Source of the DNA: Allocatelliglobosispora scoriae
Lineage (GTDB): Bacteria > Actinomycetota > Actinomycetes > Mycobacteriales > Micromonosporaceae
Direction: 5' to 3'
Length of the DNA: 64,000 nt
Assembly (NCBI RefSeq): GCF_014204945.1
Contig: NZ_JACHMN010000001.1
Span: 186,001 to 250,000 of the forward strand
Below, one piece after another: positions 9,175 to 19,124 of this stretch (its first letter is position 1; each line of letters starts with the position of its first letter). The notes beneath the pieces were generated by a model. It saw only the letters and a list, made by a program, of their open reading frames with translations, was not told the DNA's origin and did not search any database. Both the position numbers and the translations under genes were made by a program.

Positions 9175-10155
9175 TCAGGCGGCGGCCAACTCCGTCAGGT
9201 CGGCGGTGAGCCGCTCGCTCGCCCAGTTCAGGAGCTCGGCGTTCTCCTGCGCCGGATAGCCGCGCACGGCGGTCTCGGCGACCAGGATCAGCCACAGGTA
9301 TGTCCGGTAGAGGCAGAGCCGGGTCTGCTCCCCGGCGGTCAGCGGGCGGCCGAGGAACCCGTCGATCACCGCGTCGCTCTCCGCCGCCGGGTGGAAGGCG
9401 GTGAGCGAGACGAGCTCGGCGATCGGGTCGCCGTAGAAGGCCCGCTCCCCGTCGATGAGCCCCTCGATCCGCCACCGCGCCTCGTCCGCGATCACGAAGA
9501 CGTTGCCGTCCCACAGGTCGAAATGGACCAGGGCCGGGGTGGTGACGGTGTCGAGCAGCCCGCCCTGGCGGGCGACCAGCTCCCGGATCTCGGCCGCGGG
9601 CCGGGGCAGCGGCCGGTCGGTGTCGACGGCGTCGGCGAGGATGTCGTCGATGAAGGCCAGGAACGACGTGCTCCAGCTCCCCGACCTGGTACGGCCGTCG
9701 CGTCGCGGATAACCGAAGACCTCGCCGGGTACGCCGGTGATCGCGCCCGCCGCCGCGCCGAGCTGCCGCCGGATCCGCAGCAGCTGCTCGGGCGGCATCG
9801 TCGCCTTGGCGTGCTCCAGCGACATCCCGCCGAGCCGCTCCATGATCATGAAGCCCTGGTCGGCGTCGGCGTGCCACATCGCCGGCAGGGGGACCCCGGT
9901 CGCGGCGGCGCGCCGGAAGAACTCGATCTCGGTCTGCATCAGGTCCACCTCGTAGCGCAGCATCGTCAGCCCCTTGTCGGGCGCGACCTTGAGGACGACC
10001 TCCCGGCCGTCGTCGAGCCGCACGGCATGGGCGGCGTTGAAGTAGCCGTCGGTGAACTCGGTGTGCTCGGCGACCCGGACGCCGTCGCCGAGGCCTGCCT
10101 GGATCAGGCGGCTGATGTCGGCGTCCGACAGGTCCGGCTTGGTGATGCTGCGCAT
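9175..10155 (-). CDS. APH-fold phosphotransferase (aminoglycoside/choline kinase-like)
   Basis: 326 residues. Kinase-like fold with Lys56 in VVLKVAP as the ATP-binding lysine, the catalytic HxDxxxxN motif HFDLWDGN (His211, Asp213, Asn218) and the Mg-binding Asp235 in GLIDGERAFYGDP. The family phosphorylates small hydroxylated molecules such as aminoglycosides, macrolides, homoserine or choline. Most chromosomal members in actinomycetes have unknown substrates, so resistance should not be assumed. It follows the terminator at 10208-10235 and starts its own short same-strand group with the aminotransferase 112 bases downstream. Confidence 0.87.
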   Translation of the reverse strand: MRSITKPDLSDADISRLIQAGLGDGVRVAEHTEFTDGYFNAAHAVRLDDGREVVLKVAPDKGLTMLRYEVDLMQTEIEFFRRAAATGVPLPAMWHADADQGFMIMERLGGMSLEHAKATMPPEQLLRIRRQLGAAAGAITGVPGEVFGYPRRDGRTRSGSWSTSFLAFIDDILADAVDTDRPLPRPAAEIRELVARQGGLLDTVTTPALVHFDLWDGNVFVIADEARWRIEGLIDGERAFYGDPIAELVSLTAFHPAAESDAVIDGFLGRPLTAGEQTRLCLYRTYLWLILVAETAVRGYPAQENAELLNWASERLTADLTELAAA

Positions 10156-10207
10156 CGCTGGATCATGCCGTGAGAGCGCTCTCCCGGCAAGGCCTCGCCA
10201 CGCAGTC

Positions 10208-10235
10208 GCGGGTGCGGCCCCGAGGCCGCACCCGC
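10208..10235 (-). terminator. Hairpin terminator after the 556-residue gene
   Basis: A perfect 12-base stem (10208-10219 with 10224-10235) around a CCGA loop, 18 bases past the stop codon at 10254. There is no T-tract, as is common in actinomycetes. It separates the LamG cluster from the APH-fold kinase gene. Confidence 0.7.
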
Positions 10236-10253
10236 GATCCGCCGGTATCCGCG

Positions 10254-11924
10254 TCAGTTCTGGAACACGACCACACCCAGGGTCTCGCCCTTCTTCGGGT
10301 CCGCGGCCTCATCCGCCGTCACCGTCAGCTTCACGATCGAGAACTTCAGGTGGGCACCCTCGGGCAGCTGCTCGCCGTTGAGGCGCAGGAAGCTGCGGAT
10401 CTTGGTGGCGTAGCCCGCCGGCAGTCCTCGGACCGTGGCGGTCACCGTGAACTCGTTCTGGTTCTTGACCGGCGCCGGCTGCACCTCGATGCCGAAGCTG
10501 CCGTCGAGGTTCCGGAACCAGATCTCGCTGCCGATCGGCACGTTCTTCGCCGTCAGCACGGCCAGGATGTCCCCGGCGTAGGTCCCCGTCTCCAGGCTCG
10601 TGTCCACGCAGAGGTCCGCGGAGTCCGCCTCGGCGGCGCGCAGCTCACCCTCCTCGCCGGCCTTCTCCTCGCTGACCTTGACCGTCTCGGTGCGGACGCT
10701 CTTGTCGGTGCTGCGGGTGACGGCCACGTCGTAGTTGGCGGTCTGGGCGCCGAAGATCGAGCTGTAGCGGTCACCCCAGGTGACTCCGGAGAAGAGCAGG
10801 GACGAGGAGTCCGGCGCCTGGCCCACCAGATCGCGCAGGCCGCCCGAGTAGTCCGGGTCCGACGAGTTGACCGCGACGGGCAGCGTCTTCATCATGTTGG
10901 AGCCCATCCGGATGCCGTGGGTGGGCCCGTCCGCCGGGATCAGCTCGGCCGGGATCCCGAAGTCCGTCAACGGCCGCTGCGCCGCCGCCAGCACCGGGTG
11001 CGTGGTCCCGTTCGGCATGATCATTTCGAAGGAGATGCTCATGTCGGGCAGCGGCACCCTGCCCTCGCTGAACCAGGTGTACTGCAGGTTCGACTGCCAC
11101 CCGGCCGGGATGTTGGAGTACAGGGCGAGGCTGTACCGGGCGATGCCGTCGGATCCCACCGTGTTCTTGACGGTTCCCTCCATCTGGATCATGGGATCGG
11201 GGCCCGTGGTGCCGCAGCTGAAAGCCACCCGCGACCCGTTCGGCACGTTCAGGCAGTTCATGTTGAAGTAGACGTTGCCGCCCGCGCTGCCCTGGTTGTA
11301 CTCGAGCGTGCTGGTGGTGGTCTTGTGCTTGGGATTGATCGTGGTGACGTTGCGCTGCGCCATGTTGGGGTGCTGCGAGACGTAGACGGCGAGCTCGTCG
11401 AGCGTCTTCAGCTCGCCCAGCGCGGGAATGGGATTCGGGTTCGCCTCGGTCACCACCCGGCCGATGAGGCAGTAGTGGTCGTTGTGGATCGGCTTCGGGA
11501 TCCAGTGGAACGGTTCCGGTGTCACGAAGCGTTCGCCGGCCTTGGGCGCGACACGGACCTTGGTCGCCCCGCTCGATGTCGACAGCGGGCTGCGGGACCA
11601 CCCGCGCGACGGGTCGAGCGGATCCGTCGGCCACAGCAGCAGCGCCGACGGCGCGTAGTAGAGGTACAGCCAGCCCTCGGTGTCCTGCGCCGAGAGGTTG
11701 CGCCCGCGCAGGTAGATGTAGTTGGACTCGCCGGCGTTCGTGGAGTTGCCGTAGTCCCTTCGCCAGTTCTCCTCGTTGATCAGCGCCTCCGGGTTGGAGA
11801 CCGGCGCGTCGCCGAGCGGGATGATGTCGGGCGATCGGCTCGCCTTGCCGCCGGTGGGATAGGCGCCGGTGTCCTGGAAGCTGTTGCGTAAGTAGAGGTC
11901 TTCCCACTGCGTCGTGTTGTTCAT
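10254..11924 (-). CDS. Unknown 556-residue protein encoded next to the LamG giant
   Basis: The ATG at 11924 is preferred because GAAGGAG lies 8 bases upstream; the other in-frame ATG at 11930 would sit only 2 bases from it. There is no signal peptide and no transmembrane span. The N-terminal two thirds are rich in aromatic and Asn/Pro motifs (WLYLYYAPSALLLWPTD, FHWIPKPIHNDHYCLIGR). The C-terminal part (from about residue 410) looks like two beta-sandwich units, with an acidic linker EEKAGEEGELRAAEADSAD between. I recognise no family. It sits 58 bases after the stop of the 2377-residue LamG protein on the same strand, so the two are probably made together and may interact. Confidence 0.8.
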   Translation of the reverse strand: MNNTTQWEDLYLRNSFQDTGAYPTGGKASRSPDIIPLGDAPVSNPEALINEENWRRDYGNSTNAGESNYIYLRGRNLSAQDTEGWLYLYYAPSALLLWPTDPLDPSRGWSRSPLSTSSGATKVRVAPKAGERFVTPEPFHWIPKPIHNDHYCLIGRVVTEANPNPIPALGELKTLDELAVYVSQHPNMAQRNVTTINPKHKTTTSTLEYNQGSAGGNVYFNMNCLNVPNGSRVAFSCGTTGPDPMIQMEGTVKNTVGSDGIARYSLALYSNIPAGWQSNLQYTWFSEGRVPLPDMSISFEMIMPNGTTHPVLAAAQRPLTDFGIPAELIPADGPTHGIRMGSNMMKTLPVAVNSSDPDYSGGLRDLVGQAPDSSSLLFSGVTWGDRYSSIFGAQTANYDVAVTRSTDKSVRTETVKVSEEKAGEEGELRAAEADSADLCVDTSLETGTYAGDILAVLTAKNVPIGSEIWFRNLDGSFGIEVQPAPVKNQNEFTVTATVRGLPAGYATKIRSFLRLNGEQLPEGAHLKFSIVKLTVTADEAADPKKGETLGVVVFQN

Positions 11925-11982
11925 GACCATTGCTCCTTCGTTCGGTTCGTGACTGGTTCGACTCGGATGGATACGCGGGTCA

Positions 11983-14900
11983 TCACAGGAGTTCCGGCTC
12001 GGTCGCGTACTTCTGGACCATGTAGCCGAGAAGGTTCCCGCGCAGCTCCACCAGCCGGTGGTGGGCGTCGCTGCGCTCGTCTCCCGCCGCGGTGAGGAAC
12101 GCCGTCCACCAGGTGAGCGCGTGGGCCAGCAGCCCCGGGTCGGCCGGCGACTCGCCGAGGACCGCCGTGACCGCCGCACCGATCTGGGCCGGGGTCGGCA
12201 TGGTGTACGGCGCCACACTGATCTGCCGCTCGACGAGCTGGGTGACGACGATGTTCCCCGCCAGGTCGGCCGGCCGGACCAGCTCGGTCGCGGTGGTCTC
12301 CGTCGGAACCGGCTGCAGCGGTGCCGGAACCCTGTTCACGTAGGTCACCCGGTGCAGGACCCGCCACGCCCCGTTGGCCTGGGTGGTGGCCGTCCGCAGT
12401 GCCGCCGCACCGGAGTCGGGGCTGTTGTGCAGCCAGTTCTGATCGATGACCTGCTGCCGGAACGTGTCGAAGTTCTGCACCGTCGGCGGGGTCAGGATGG
12501 AGAGGAAGCGGTACCCGGCCACCTTCCCCGGCGCGTTCTCCCTGGTGTAGCCGACCGGCTTTCCCTGCTCGTCGAGGAGCGGGCGCTTCAGGTAGCGCTC
12601 GACGGCGAGCTGGACGTCGAGCCCGAATCCGGACTCGCTGTCGTGGGACTTCACCGACACCACCTCGACCGAGCTGCCGTTGAGCGCGTCGAGCTCGCAG
12701 TAGAGGCCGGCGCCGATGGCCGCGGCGATGTCCATCGCGAGGCCCGACCCCCGCTCGGAGACGGTGATCCCGGAGTACGACTCGCTGCGGGTGTCGATCA
12801 GCTCGGACTGCTCGCTGTGCCAGCCGCCCGCCGCCGTCCAGACGTAGGTGTTGACGATTCCTCGCTTGGACAGCTTCTTCTGCCAGTCGTAGGACGGCTC
12901 GGCCGGCAGCGCCTTGTCGCGGAAGTCGACGAACCCGTTCTGCTTGCTCCAGTCCACGTCGGCGTAGTCCCACGCGGGACCGCGGCTGCGGTTGGACTGG
13001 CTGAACTGCCGGTAGTACGCCTCCAGCTGCTTGCCCTGCCACTCGACGGACCGCTTGAGGCTGTAGGCCTCCACCGGCCGGAAATAGCTCGCCGGTTTGC
13101 CGCCCGCGGCCGGGTAGTCCGGATCCGGGATGAACCCGACCATGCCGTCGAGGGTGCCGTTCTTCGTGTACCGGGGGTCGATCGGGAAGTGGATGATGTT
13201 GACATCCTCGGGAATGTCCCCGTTGGGGACGAACGTCGTCTTGACGATCGTGTTCGACCCCAGCAGCTTCGCGAGATAGACGTCGACGGTCATCGACTTC
13301 ACCACGGCGTACCCCGTGTTGTCCGGGATGTAGCGCCGACCGACCGCGGGATTGAGCAGGGCGTGCTCGTCCTCCCACTCACCGGTGGTGCTCATGGCGT
13401 CGACGGTCGCCGCCGAGGTGCCGAAGCCGAAGCCCGCGTCCTCTCCCGATCCCGCGCTCGCGGTGTCGTGCAGACCGGCGCCCAGGTGCTGCTCGGCCAC
13501 GGCGACCTGCCACTCGACCTCCGTACCGACACCGATCGCCTGGCCGGCCGAGGTGCTGAAATACATCCCGACCTTGCCGTCGGCCGACGACGCGTCACCG
13601 AGGCGCTGACCGCCGGTGAAGGTGCGCGTGGCGGTCTGCGCCTGTGTCACCTGGATCGCGGCGTTGCCGTCATAGGCGTTTCGCGACGTCACGTCGTCCC
13701 ACCACGGCGCGGTCTGGTTCTCGCTGGGGATCGGCGGCGCGCCCTCGACGAAGCCGACCAGCGACGGCGCGGTCCGGGCCTGGCCCGCGTAGACGGTGGC
13801 GAGGTCGCCGACGAGGAAGCCCGTCACGAGGTCGACCCGGGCACCGACCTGCGCCGCGTAGCCGCGCTTCATGACGCTGTAGACCTCGCCGTACGCGTTG
13901 CGCCGGGTGTCGGCGTACTCCACGGCGGACGGTACGCCCGTGATCGGCTCGTGGTGCTCGTTGCGCAGGCCGCCGAGGATGTTGTAGACCTCCTTGGCCT
14001 CGTCCGAGATGGGCGCGCGTGCCGTGATCCAGCGCGGAAGCCGCCCCGCCTCGCCGGTGAAGACGCCGTCGTTGCCGTTGCCGGTGGCGTCGCCGACGAC
14101 CATGCCGGATCCCTCGTTGAACGGCCAGTACCCGACCAGATGGCGCTCGGACCCCCTCAGCGCCCGGTACATGTCCGACCGGATCTGGTCCTCGGTGCGG
14201 ACCGCGTCCCACACGCGCACCTCGCTGACGGATCCGGCGAACATGTTCTGCAGGGTCGTGGTGCCCGTGCGGTTCGCCGCGACCGTGTACTGCTCGATGC
14301 CGTATCCGCCGACCAGCTCCGGATCGACGACCCGGACCGCGGACTGCCGGACTCCGTCGACGAACAGCGACAGCGTCGAGTTCGCGGGGTAGATCCGCCA
14401 CAGGACGTTGCTCGTCAGCCTGGCGTTGTTGACGTTGTTGTCGTCGAGGCCGTACTTGCCCTTCGACTGCGCCCACCGCCAGGACGAGACGAGTCCGTCG
14501 GCGGAGCCGATGCGGTGCGACTGCGAGGTGGCCGCGATCTCCGCCTGGGGCAGCGCCCGGTTCCACAGCCGCACGTCGGAGAGCGCGCCGGTGAAGTAGG
14601 CGGCGCCGGCGGTGTTGCGTCCCAGGTTGAGCCGCTGCGAGCTGGTAGCGATCGTGATGGGTTCCTCGTAGTCGTCCTTGACGTACTCCTTCGCGGGGCT
14701 GCCGTTGACGTAGATCGCGGCCCGGAGGAAGTACCGCTGCGACCTGGGATCATCGCCTGGGCGGTAGGCCTCCGGCTTCTCCTTGGTCGTTCCCGTCTCC
14801 ACGGTCACGGCGACGTACAACGGGACGTCCCTGCGGACCGGCGAATCGGGAGTGGTCAGGGACACCGTGCTCTCCTCGGACGATGTCGTCGACAGGACCA

Positions 14901-17900
14901 GGTTCACCTTGTTGTCGCGGGTCAGCCTGATTTCGTAGCTGCCCGGCTTGGACACAAGCGACTGGACGGCGTCGACCAGGTGGGGCGTGAAACAGACTTC
15001 GATCGAACCGGCTGTGTCGATGTTGAGCGACGCGTCGCTGCCGCAGTCGGCGTAGTCGGCTCCGCCCAGTGCCAACGCGTGAGCCGTGCGGTAGGTCATG
15101 GCGACGTTGTGCCATCCGCCCAGCAGCGGCGTGTCGGTGGCGAGGACTCCGAGCGAGCGGTTGGTTCCCCATGCCGCTCGGTAGATGCCGGATCGGGACC
15201 ACGGCTCATCGGCCGGGTTCACGATTCCTGTGCCGACTCGGCCGCCGTCGATCGCCGCGTTGTGGATCACGAAGCCGTGGCCGTCGGTGAGGTACCAGGC
15301 GATGACCAGATCGCGGTCGGTGGGCTGCGGCGCCGAGGTGGCGTGAAACGCCACGTCCTCGGGTTCGAGCGCGCTCGTCCACAGGAAGACGCCGTTGGCG
15401 AGTATGGGGAACGCCCCGGTGGTCGCACCGACCCGGAACGAACCGGGTACCTGGGTGAAGGCCGCCTTGGCACCGACCGCCTCGCCGTCGAGGACTCCGT
15501 CGACGTAGAGCCGCAGCTTGACCTGCCCCGCCCCGGCCTCGGCGAGGGTGACCGTGAGCTGCTTCCAGACGCCCTTGGCCAGCCGGGCGGTGCCGGTCAC
15601 GATCAGCGAACCGGTGGCGTACCGGGCGACCGGTCTTCGATCGTCGTCCACGGTGATGGCGACATACGGCTGCGTGGCGCCGATGGTCGAGAGGCTGAGC
15701 ACCTTTCCGGATCCGTTGGCCTCCTCGGGACTGAGCGTGATCTGCATGGTGCACGCGGTGCCCGGGAGGTTGTAGGAGCCGGGGAGCGAGGTGTTGTCGG
15801 CGAATCTCAGCGAAGGCGCCGGCCGCAGGCCCAGCGCCCACTGAATGGGCCCGTGGACCGTGTCGGTCAGGTCCCGGCAGTAGGTCGCCAGCCGCGGAAT
15901 CGCATCGACGCTGCCGGCGCCGCCGGGGCTGCACCAGGTCTCCACGGTCAGGTCGCCGCGTACGGCGAGGCGCTGCGCGGAGCGGGCAGACTGGTCCCAG
16001 CCCACGGCGGACCCGCCGTCGAGGGTGATCGCCTTGTCCGGGCTCTGCCGGACCCACCCGCCGTTGACCGCGGCGATCACCAGATTGGCCGAGCCGTCCG
16101 TGTAGGCCGTCGTGTCGTCGACCATCGCCGTGCCGCCGTTGGTCGGCCGGTTCGCGGGGCTGCACCGGAACATCGTGGACGCGCCCTCGACCACCCGGGT
16201 GCGCCCGTCCGCGGTGGTGAGCGTCGAGCCCTGGCGGACGGCGGCCGGCACGGGCTCCCGCGCGATCATCGTGGCGTCGGTCCCCAGCGGCCGGTCCGGG
16301 AAGCCGACGGTTATCGCGGCCCAGGCCCGCATGTCCTGCTCGGCGGGGGTCGACGCGGCCACGTCGCTCAGGAGGGCGGTCGCGCCGTCCGCGATGAGCA
16401 CCAGGTACGCCGCGATCGCGCTCGCGTTGACCGCGTCGGCGAACCCGTTCTGGTTCCTCGGCACGTCGCGCAGCAGGGCCTCATTGCCGGGCCCGGCCGT
16501 GATCGACACGTCGCACAGGTCCGGGCTGGTGCCCTGGGCGATGCCGATGGTCATGTCCGTCACGTCCGGCCGGGCGAGGATCAGCAGGTCGTGCGGTGCC
16601 CCGTAGGCGTCGGACGCGACCAGGGCGCGCACGGTGGAGCTCGCCGAGGCCAGATCCGAGTAGTCGTAGGTCGCCGAGGTGCCCGCGAGGACCGCGAGCA
16701 GCGCGGTGGCCCGTACCGGCAAGGCGGTCCACTCCTGCTTCACGGGATGGGCGTCCCCCCACCCCGGCACCACGAACTCCAGCCGCAGCGTGCAGGTCTC
16801 CGCCGTGACATCGGTGACACCGCCTCGGCTGAGCTGCAGCCGCGACGGATACCGCGACAGCACGGTGATGCGCGTCTGCTCGCCCTCGGACGCCACCGGC
16901 AGGCGGCTCGTGGCGTAGATCCCGGCGTTGTCGTAGAACACGCGGTTACCGGTCAGGTAGGCGGTGTCGGCGAGGTCGTGTGTGGACAGCCCGTTGAGGA
17001 CGGCGATGAAGGAGTCGAGGGAGCGGGGAACGCCGAGCCAGGTCTCCATGCGGCCGTTGCCGTCGTCGATGCTCAGCTGGCACAGGTGCGACGCGCTCGA
17101 CGGGCTGATCGTGATCTCCGCGAGGTTCATGAAGGTTCCCGACCGTGCCGCGGTGAAGCGCAGGAACCCGTTCTGGGCCGCCGACCCCGCCGTCGCGGTC
17201 CACCCGCTCTCGTAGACGGCGCGTGCCGACTCGGCGTCGTACTGCGCGACGCAGAACAGTCCCGCGGCGGTCGAGCTGCGGCCACCCTGGAAGTAGAGGT
17301 GCACCAGGCCGTCCGAACCGGTCATGAGGTAGCCGGAGCCCTCCGGTTCGGCGAAGTCCAGCAGTCCGGCATAGACCGACCGGCCCTCGTCGTCGATGTA
17401 GAGCCTGCCCTGGGTGTCGGCGGAGATCGGCGCCGAGGACGCGGTGAGGATCGCGCCGTCGACCACCGCGTCGATCCGGTTGCCGGAAACGTCCGGAGTG
17501 GTCGGCGGCTCCGCCTCGTAGTTCACGCTGTTGAACGGCCAGTCGGCGATCGGCTGCTCCGTGGTGTCCGCGCCCGACCACAGCCGAAGTCCCTCGAGGA
17601 TTCCGACGATGCCGTCCCTGCTGCCGCTGATCGTCGTGATCGGGTTGCCGGCGGGGCACGCGTGGACGGTGGCCTCCGTCAGCGGAACGACGTCGCCGTT
17701 GACGAGTACGGTGAAGGTGCCGATGGCGGCGTCCCTGTCGTAGGTGAACCTGACGACCACGTGGACCCACTGCGCGCCGACGATGACCGCGTCGGTGGTC
17801 TGCGTCTCGGTCGCGGTGTCCCCGGAACCGAAGCCGGCGGCCACCCGGAGATCATGAGTGATCTTGATGTAGACGGCGGCCTCCGTCGCGGGAACCGACC

Positions 17901-19116
17901 TGTCCCCGCTGATCACGTACTGGTCGCCGGCGACGAGGCTGTTCGGGTAGAGCCAGAACTCCGTGGCGAAGGAGCCCGCGATCCGCAGCGCCTCGGCATC
18001 GGGCAGGGACACGTAGGCGCCGTCGCTGAAGCCCAGCGCGTAGTTGGCCGGCGCGATGGCGGCCACCGTGGTCTCGGCCGGCGGAAGCACGAGGCTGCCG
18101 TCCTTGGCGATCGCGCAGTCCAGGGTGGCGAACCTCGGCGCCTGATCCGTCCCCGGCACCCCGGTGACGGGCAGCGCCAGCATCACCCGGGTGGCCCGCT
18201 GGAGCATCAGGCCCTCACCCGAGGTGGTCCTGACCCGTTCGCGCAGCGTGTACTCGGTGGCGCTCGGAGCGCCGACGATCGTCAGCGGCAGGATCCCCGC
18301 CGTGGGATCGTCCAGGCTGAACCGGACGGAGACATCGGGTTCGATGGTGCCGTCGTCGCCGATCGCGTCGGTCAGGTCGAAGAGCCCGTCGGCGTCCATC
18401 GGGAACGAGAAGAAGTCCAGGCGGCCGGTACGGGTATTGACGGCGAAGAATTGCCAGCGGCCGGGAGAGCCGTCTTGACCAGGCAGGATCAGTGCATCGA
18501 ACCGGCTCTCGTCGAGATCGGAGATCATCGGCAGCTCGATGACGGGTTCGATGAACGGCGTTCCGTCGACCGTCGTGTAGGACTGCGAGTCATGCTCGCC
18601 CAGCGGGACGTCCCGGTCTCCGGACTGCTGGAACCGGACCTCCCAGACCGGCTCCAGGACCGGTGTCAGGGTGCCGGAGCCGGGCTCGCTCACCCGCTTG
18701 AACATGAAGCGATTCAGCAGGAGCGTGTGGCGCGACGACTGCTGGAAGACGTGCAGGTACTTCCCGTCGGAGACGACCTTGAACGGTGCGCCCGAGGCGG
18801 CGAGCAGATCGCCCGCCGCATTGCCGACCGTGACGATCGACAGTCCGGCCGGGCGCAGATCCGGCGGAAATTCCAGCTTCGAGTAGCCCGTCCACCCATC
18901 GCTGCCTGCATCGACGCCGATTTGGGAATCGAGGATGTTGTATAGGATGTCGCCATTTTCGGAAGCACGGACGAAGGCGAAAACGGTGCCCTGATGGTCG
19001 ACCGTGACGCATTCGCCGAAAGTGCTTTTCCGTATCTCTTCGAGATCGGACAGCTCGGTGGGTTCGGAAATGGTTCGGGGCGCGGAGTATCCACGCGCCA
19101 TAAGGAGATTGGACAT
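11983..19116 (-). CDS. Giant multi-LamG-domain protein
   Basis: A 2377-residue protein. The start is taken as ATG 19116, with GAGGA about 5 bases upstream; a TTG at 19128 would overlap the preceding small ORF as TTGA. No signal peptide or membrane span is visible. Residues 1-360 look like a beta-rich propeller-like region. At least three concanavalin A-like LamG (jellyroll) domains follow, near 365-545, 1000-1225 and 1310-1640, each with the WxHVxxT...LYVDG...LxDVRLWxxAL pattern. The last 700 residues hold a separate module (ITGVPSAVEYADT, GFVEGAPPIPSE, then a helical region and a helical tail). LamG domains bind sugars or proteins. With no export signal, it is either intracellular or leaves by an unknown route. 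The 556-residue gene follows directly. Confidence 0.88.
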   Translation of the reverse strand: MSNLLMARGYSAPRTISEPTELSDLEEIRKSTFGECVTVDHQGTVFAFVRASENGDILYNILDSQIGVDAGSDGWTGYSKLEFPPDLRPAGLSIVTVGNAAGDLLAASGAPFKVVSDGKYLHVFQQSSRHTLLLNRFMFKRVSEPGSGTLTPVLEPVWEVRFQQSGDRDVPLGEHDSQSYTTVDGTPFIEPVIELPMISDLDESRFDALILPGQDGSPGRWQFFAVNTRTGRLDFFSFPMDADGLFDLTDAIGDDGTIEPDVSVRFSLDDPTAGILPLTIVGAPSATEYTLRERVRTTSGEGLMLQRATRVMLALPVTGVPGTDQAPRFATLDCAIAKDGSLVLPPAETTVAAIAPANYALGFSDGAYVSLPDAEALRIAGSFATEFWLYPNSLVAGDQYVISGDRSVPATEAAVYIKITHDLRVAAGFGSGDTATETQTTDAVIVGAQWVHVVVRFTYDRDAAIGTFTVLVNGDVVPLTEATVHACPAGNPITTISGSRDGIVGILEGLRLWSGADTTEQPIADWPFNSVNYEAEPPTTPDVSGNRIDAVVDGAILTASSAPISADTQGRLYIDDEGRSVYAGLLDFAEPEGSGYLMTGSDGLVHLYFQGGRSSTAAGLFCVAQYDAESARAVYESGWTATAGSAAQNGFLRFTAARSGTFMNLAEITISPSSASHLCQLSIDDGNGRMETWLGVPRSLDSFIAVLNGLSTHDLADTAYLTGNRVFYDNAGIYATSRLPVASEGEQTRITVLSRYPSRLQLSRGGVTDVTAETCTLRLEFVVPGWGDAHPVKQEWTALPVRATALLAVLAGTSATYDYSDLASASSTVRALVASDAYGAPHDLLILARPDVTDMTIGIAQGTSPDLCDVSITAGPGNEALLRDVPRNQNGFADAVNASAIAAYLVLIADGATALLSDVAASTPAEQDMRAWAAITVGFPDRPLGTDATMIAREPVPAAVRQGSTLTTADGRTRVVEGASTMFRCSPANRPTNGGTAMVDDTTAYTDGSANLVIAAVNGGWVRQSPDKAITLDGGSAVGWDQSARSAQRLAVRGDLTVETWCSPGGAGSVDAIPRLATYCRDLTDTVHGPIQWALGLRPAPSLRFADNTSLPGSYNLPGTACTMQITLSPEEANGSGKVLSLSTIGATQPYVAITVDDDRRPVARYATGSLIVTGTARLAKGVWKQLTVTLAEAGAGQVKLRLYVDGVLDGEAVGAKAAFTQVPGSFRVGATTGAFPILANGVFLWTSALEPEDVAFHATSAPQPTDRDLVIAWYLTDGHGFVIHNAAIDGGRVGTGIVNPADEPWSRSGIYRAAWGTNRSLGVLATDTPLLGGWHNVAMTYRTAHALALGGADYADCGSDASLNIDTAGSIEVCFTPHLVDAVQSLVSKPGSYEIRLTRDNKVNLVLSTTSSEESTVSLTTPDSPVRRDVPLYVAVTVETGTTKEKPEAYRPGDDPRSQRYFLRAAIYVNGSPAKEYVKDDYEEPITIATSSQRLNLGRNTAGAAYFTGALSDVRLWNRALPQAEIAATSQSHRIGSADGLVSSWRWAQSKGKYGLDDNNVNNARLTSNVLWRIYPANSTLSLFVDGVRQSAVRVVDPELVGGYGIEQYTVAANRTGTTTLQNMFAGSVSEVRVWDAVRTEDQIRSDMYRALRGSERHLVGYWPFNEGSGMVVGDATGNGNDGVFTGEAGRLPRWITARAPISDEAKEVYNILGGLRNEHHEPITGVPSAVEYADTRRNAYGEVYSVMKRGYAAQVGARVDLVTGFLVGDLATVYAGQARTAPSLVGFVEGAPPIPSENQTAPWWDDVTSRNAYDGNAAIQVTQAQTATRTFTGGQRLGDASSADGKVGMYFSTSAGQAIGVGTEVEWQVAVAEQHLGAGLHDTASAGSGEDAGFGFGTSAATVDAMSTTGEWEDEHALLNPAVGRRYIPDNTGYAVVKSMTVDVYLAKLLGSNTIVKTTFVPNGDIPEDVNIIHFPIDPRYTKNGTLDGMVGFIPDPDYPAAGGKPASYFRPVEAYSLKRSVEWQGKQLEAYYRQFSQSNRSRGPAWDYADVDWSKQNGFVDFRDKALPAEPSYDWQKKLSKRGIVNTYVWTAAGGWHSEQSELIDTRSESYSGITVSERGSGLAMDIAAAIGAGLYCELDALNGSSVEVVSVKSHDSESGFGLDVQLAVERYLKRPLLDEQGKPVGYTRENAPGKVAGYRFLSILTPPTVQNFDTFRQQVIDQNWLHNSPDSGAAALRTATTQANGAWRVLHRVTYVNRVPAPLQPVPTETTATELVRPADLAGNIVVTQLVERQISVAPYTMPTPAQIGAAVTAVLGESPADPGLLAHALTWWTAFLTAAGDERSDAHHRLVELRGNLLGYMVQKYATEPELL

Positions 19117-19124
19117 CGGATTCC

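Noticed and set aside
9175-10155. Aminoglycoside resistance gene
   Set aside because: Only the general APH fold is visible; most chromosomal members have other substrates.
12058-18945. 2295-codon open frame on the plus strand
   Set aside because: It lies opposite the LamG gene and has the Arg/Gly/Val/Asp-rich composition of a high-GC shadow frame; the minus-strand product has clear domains.
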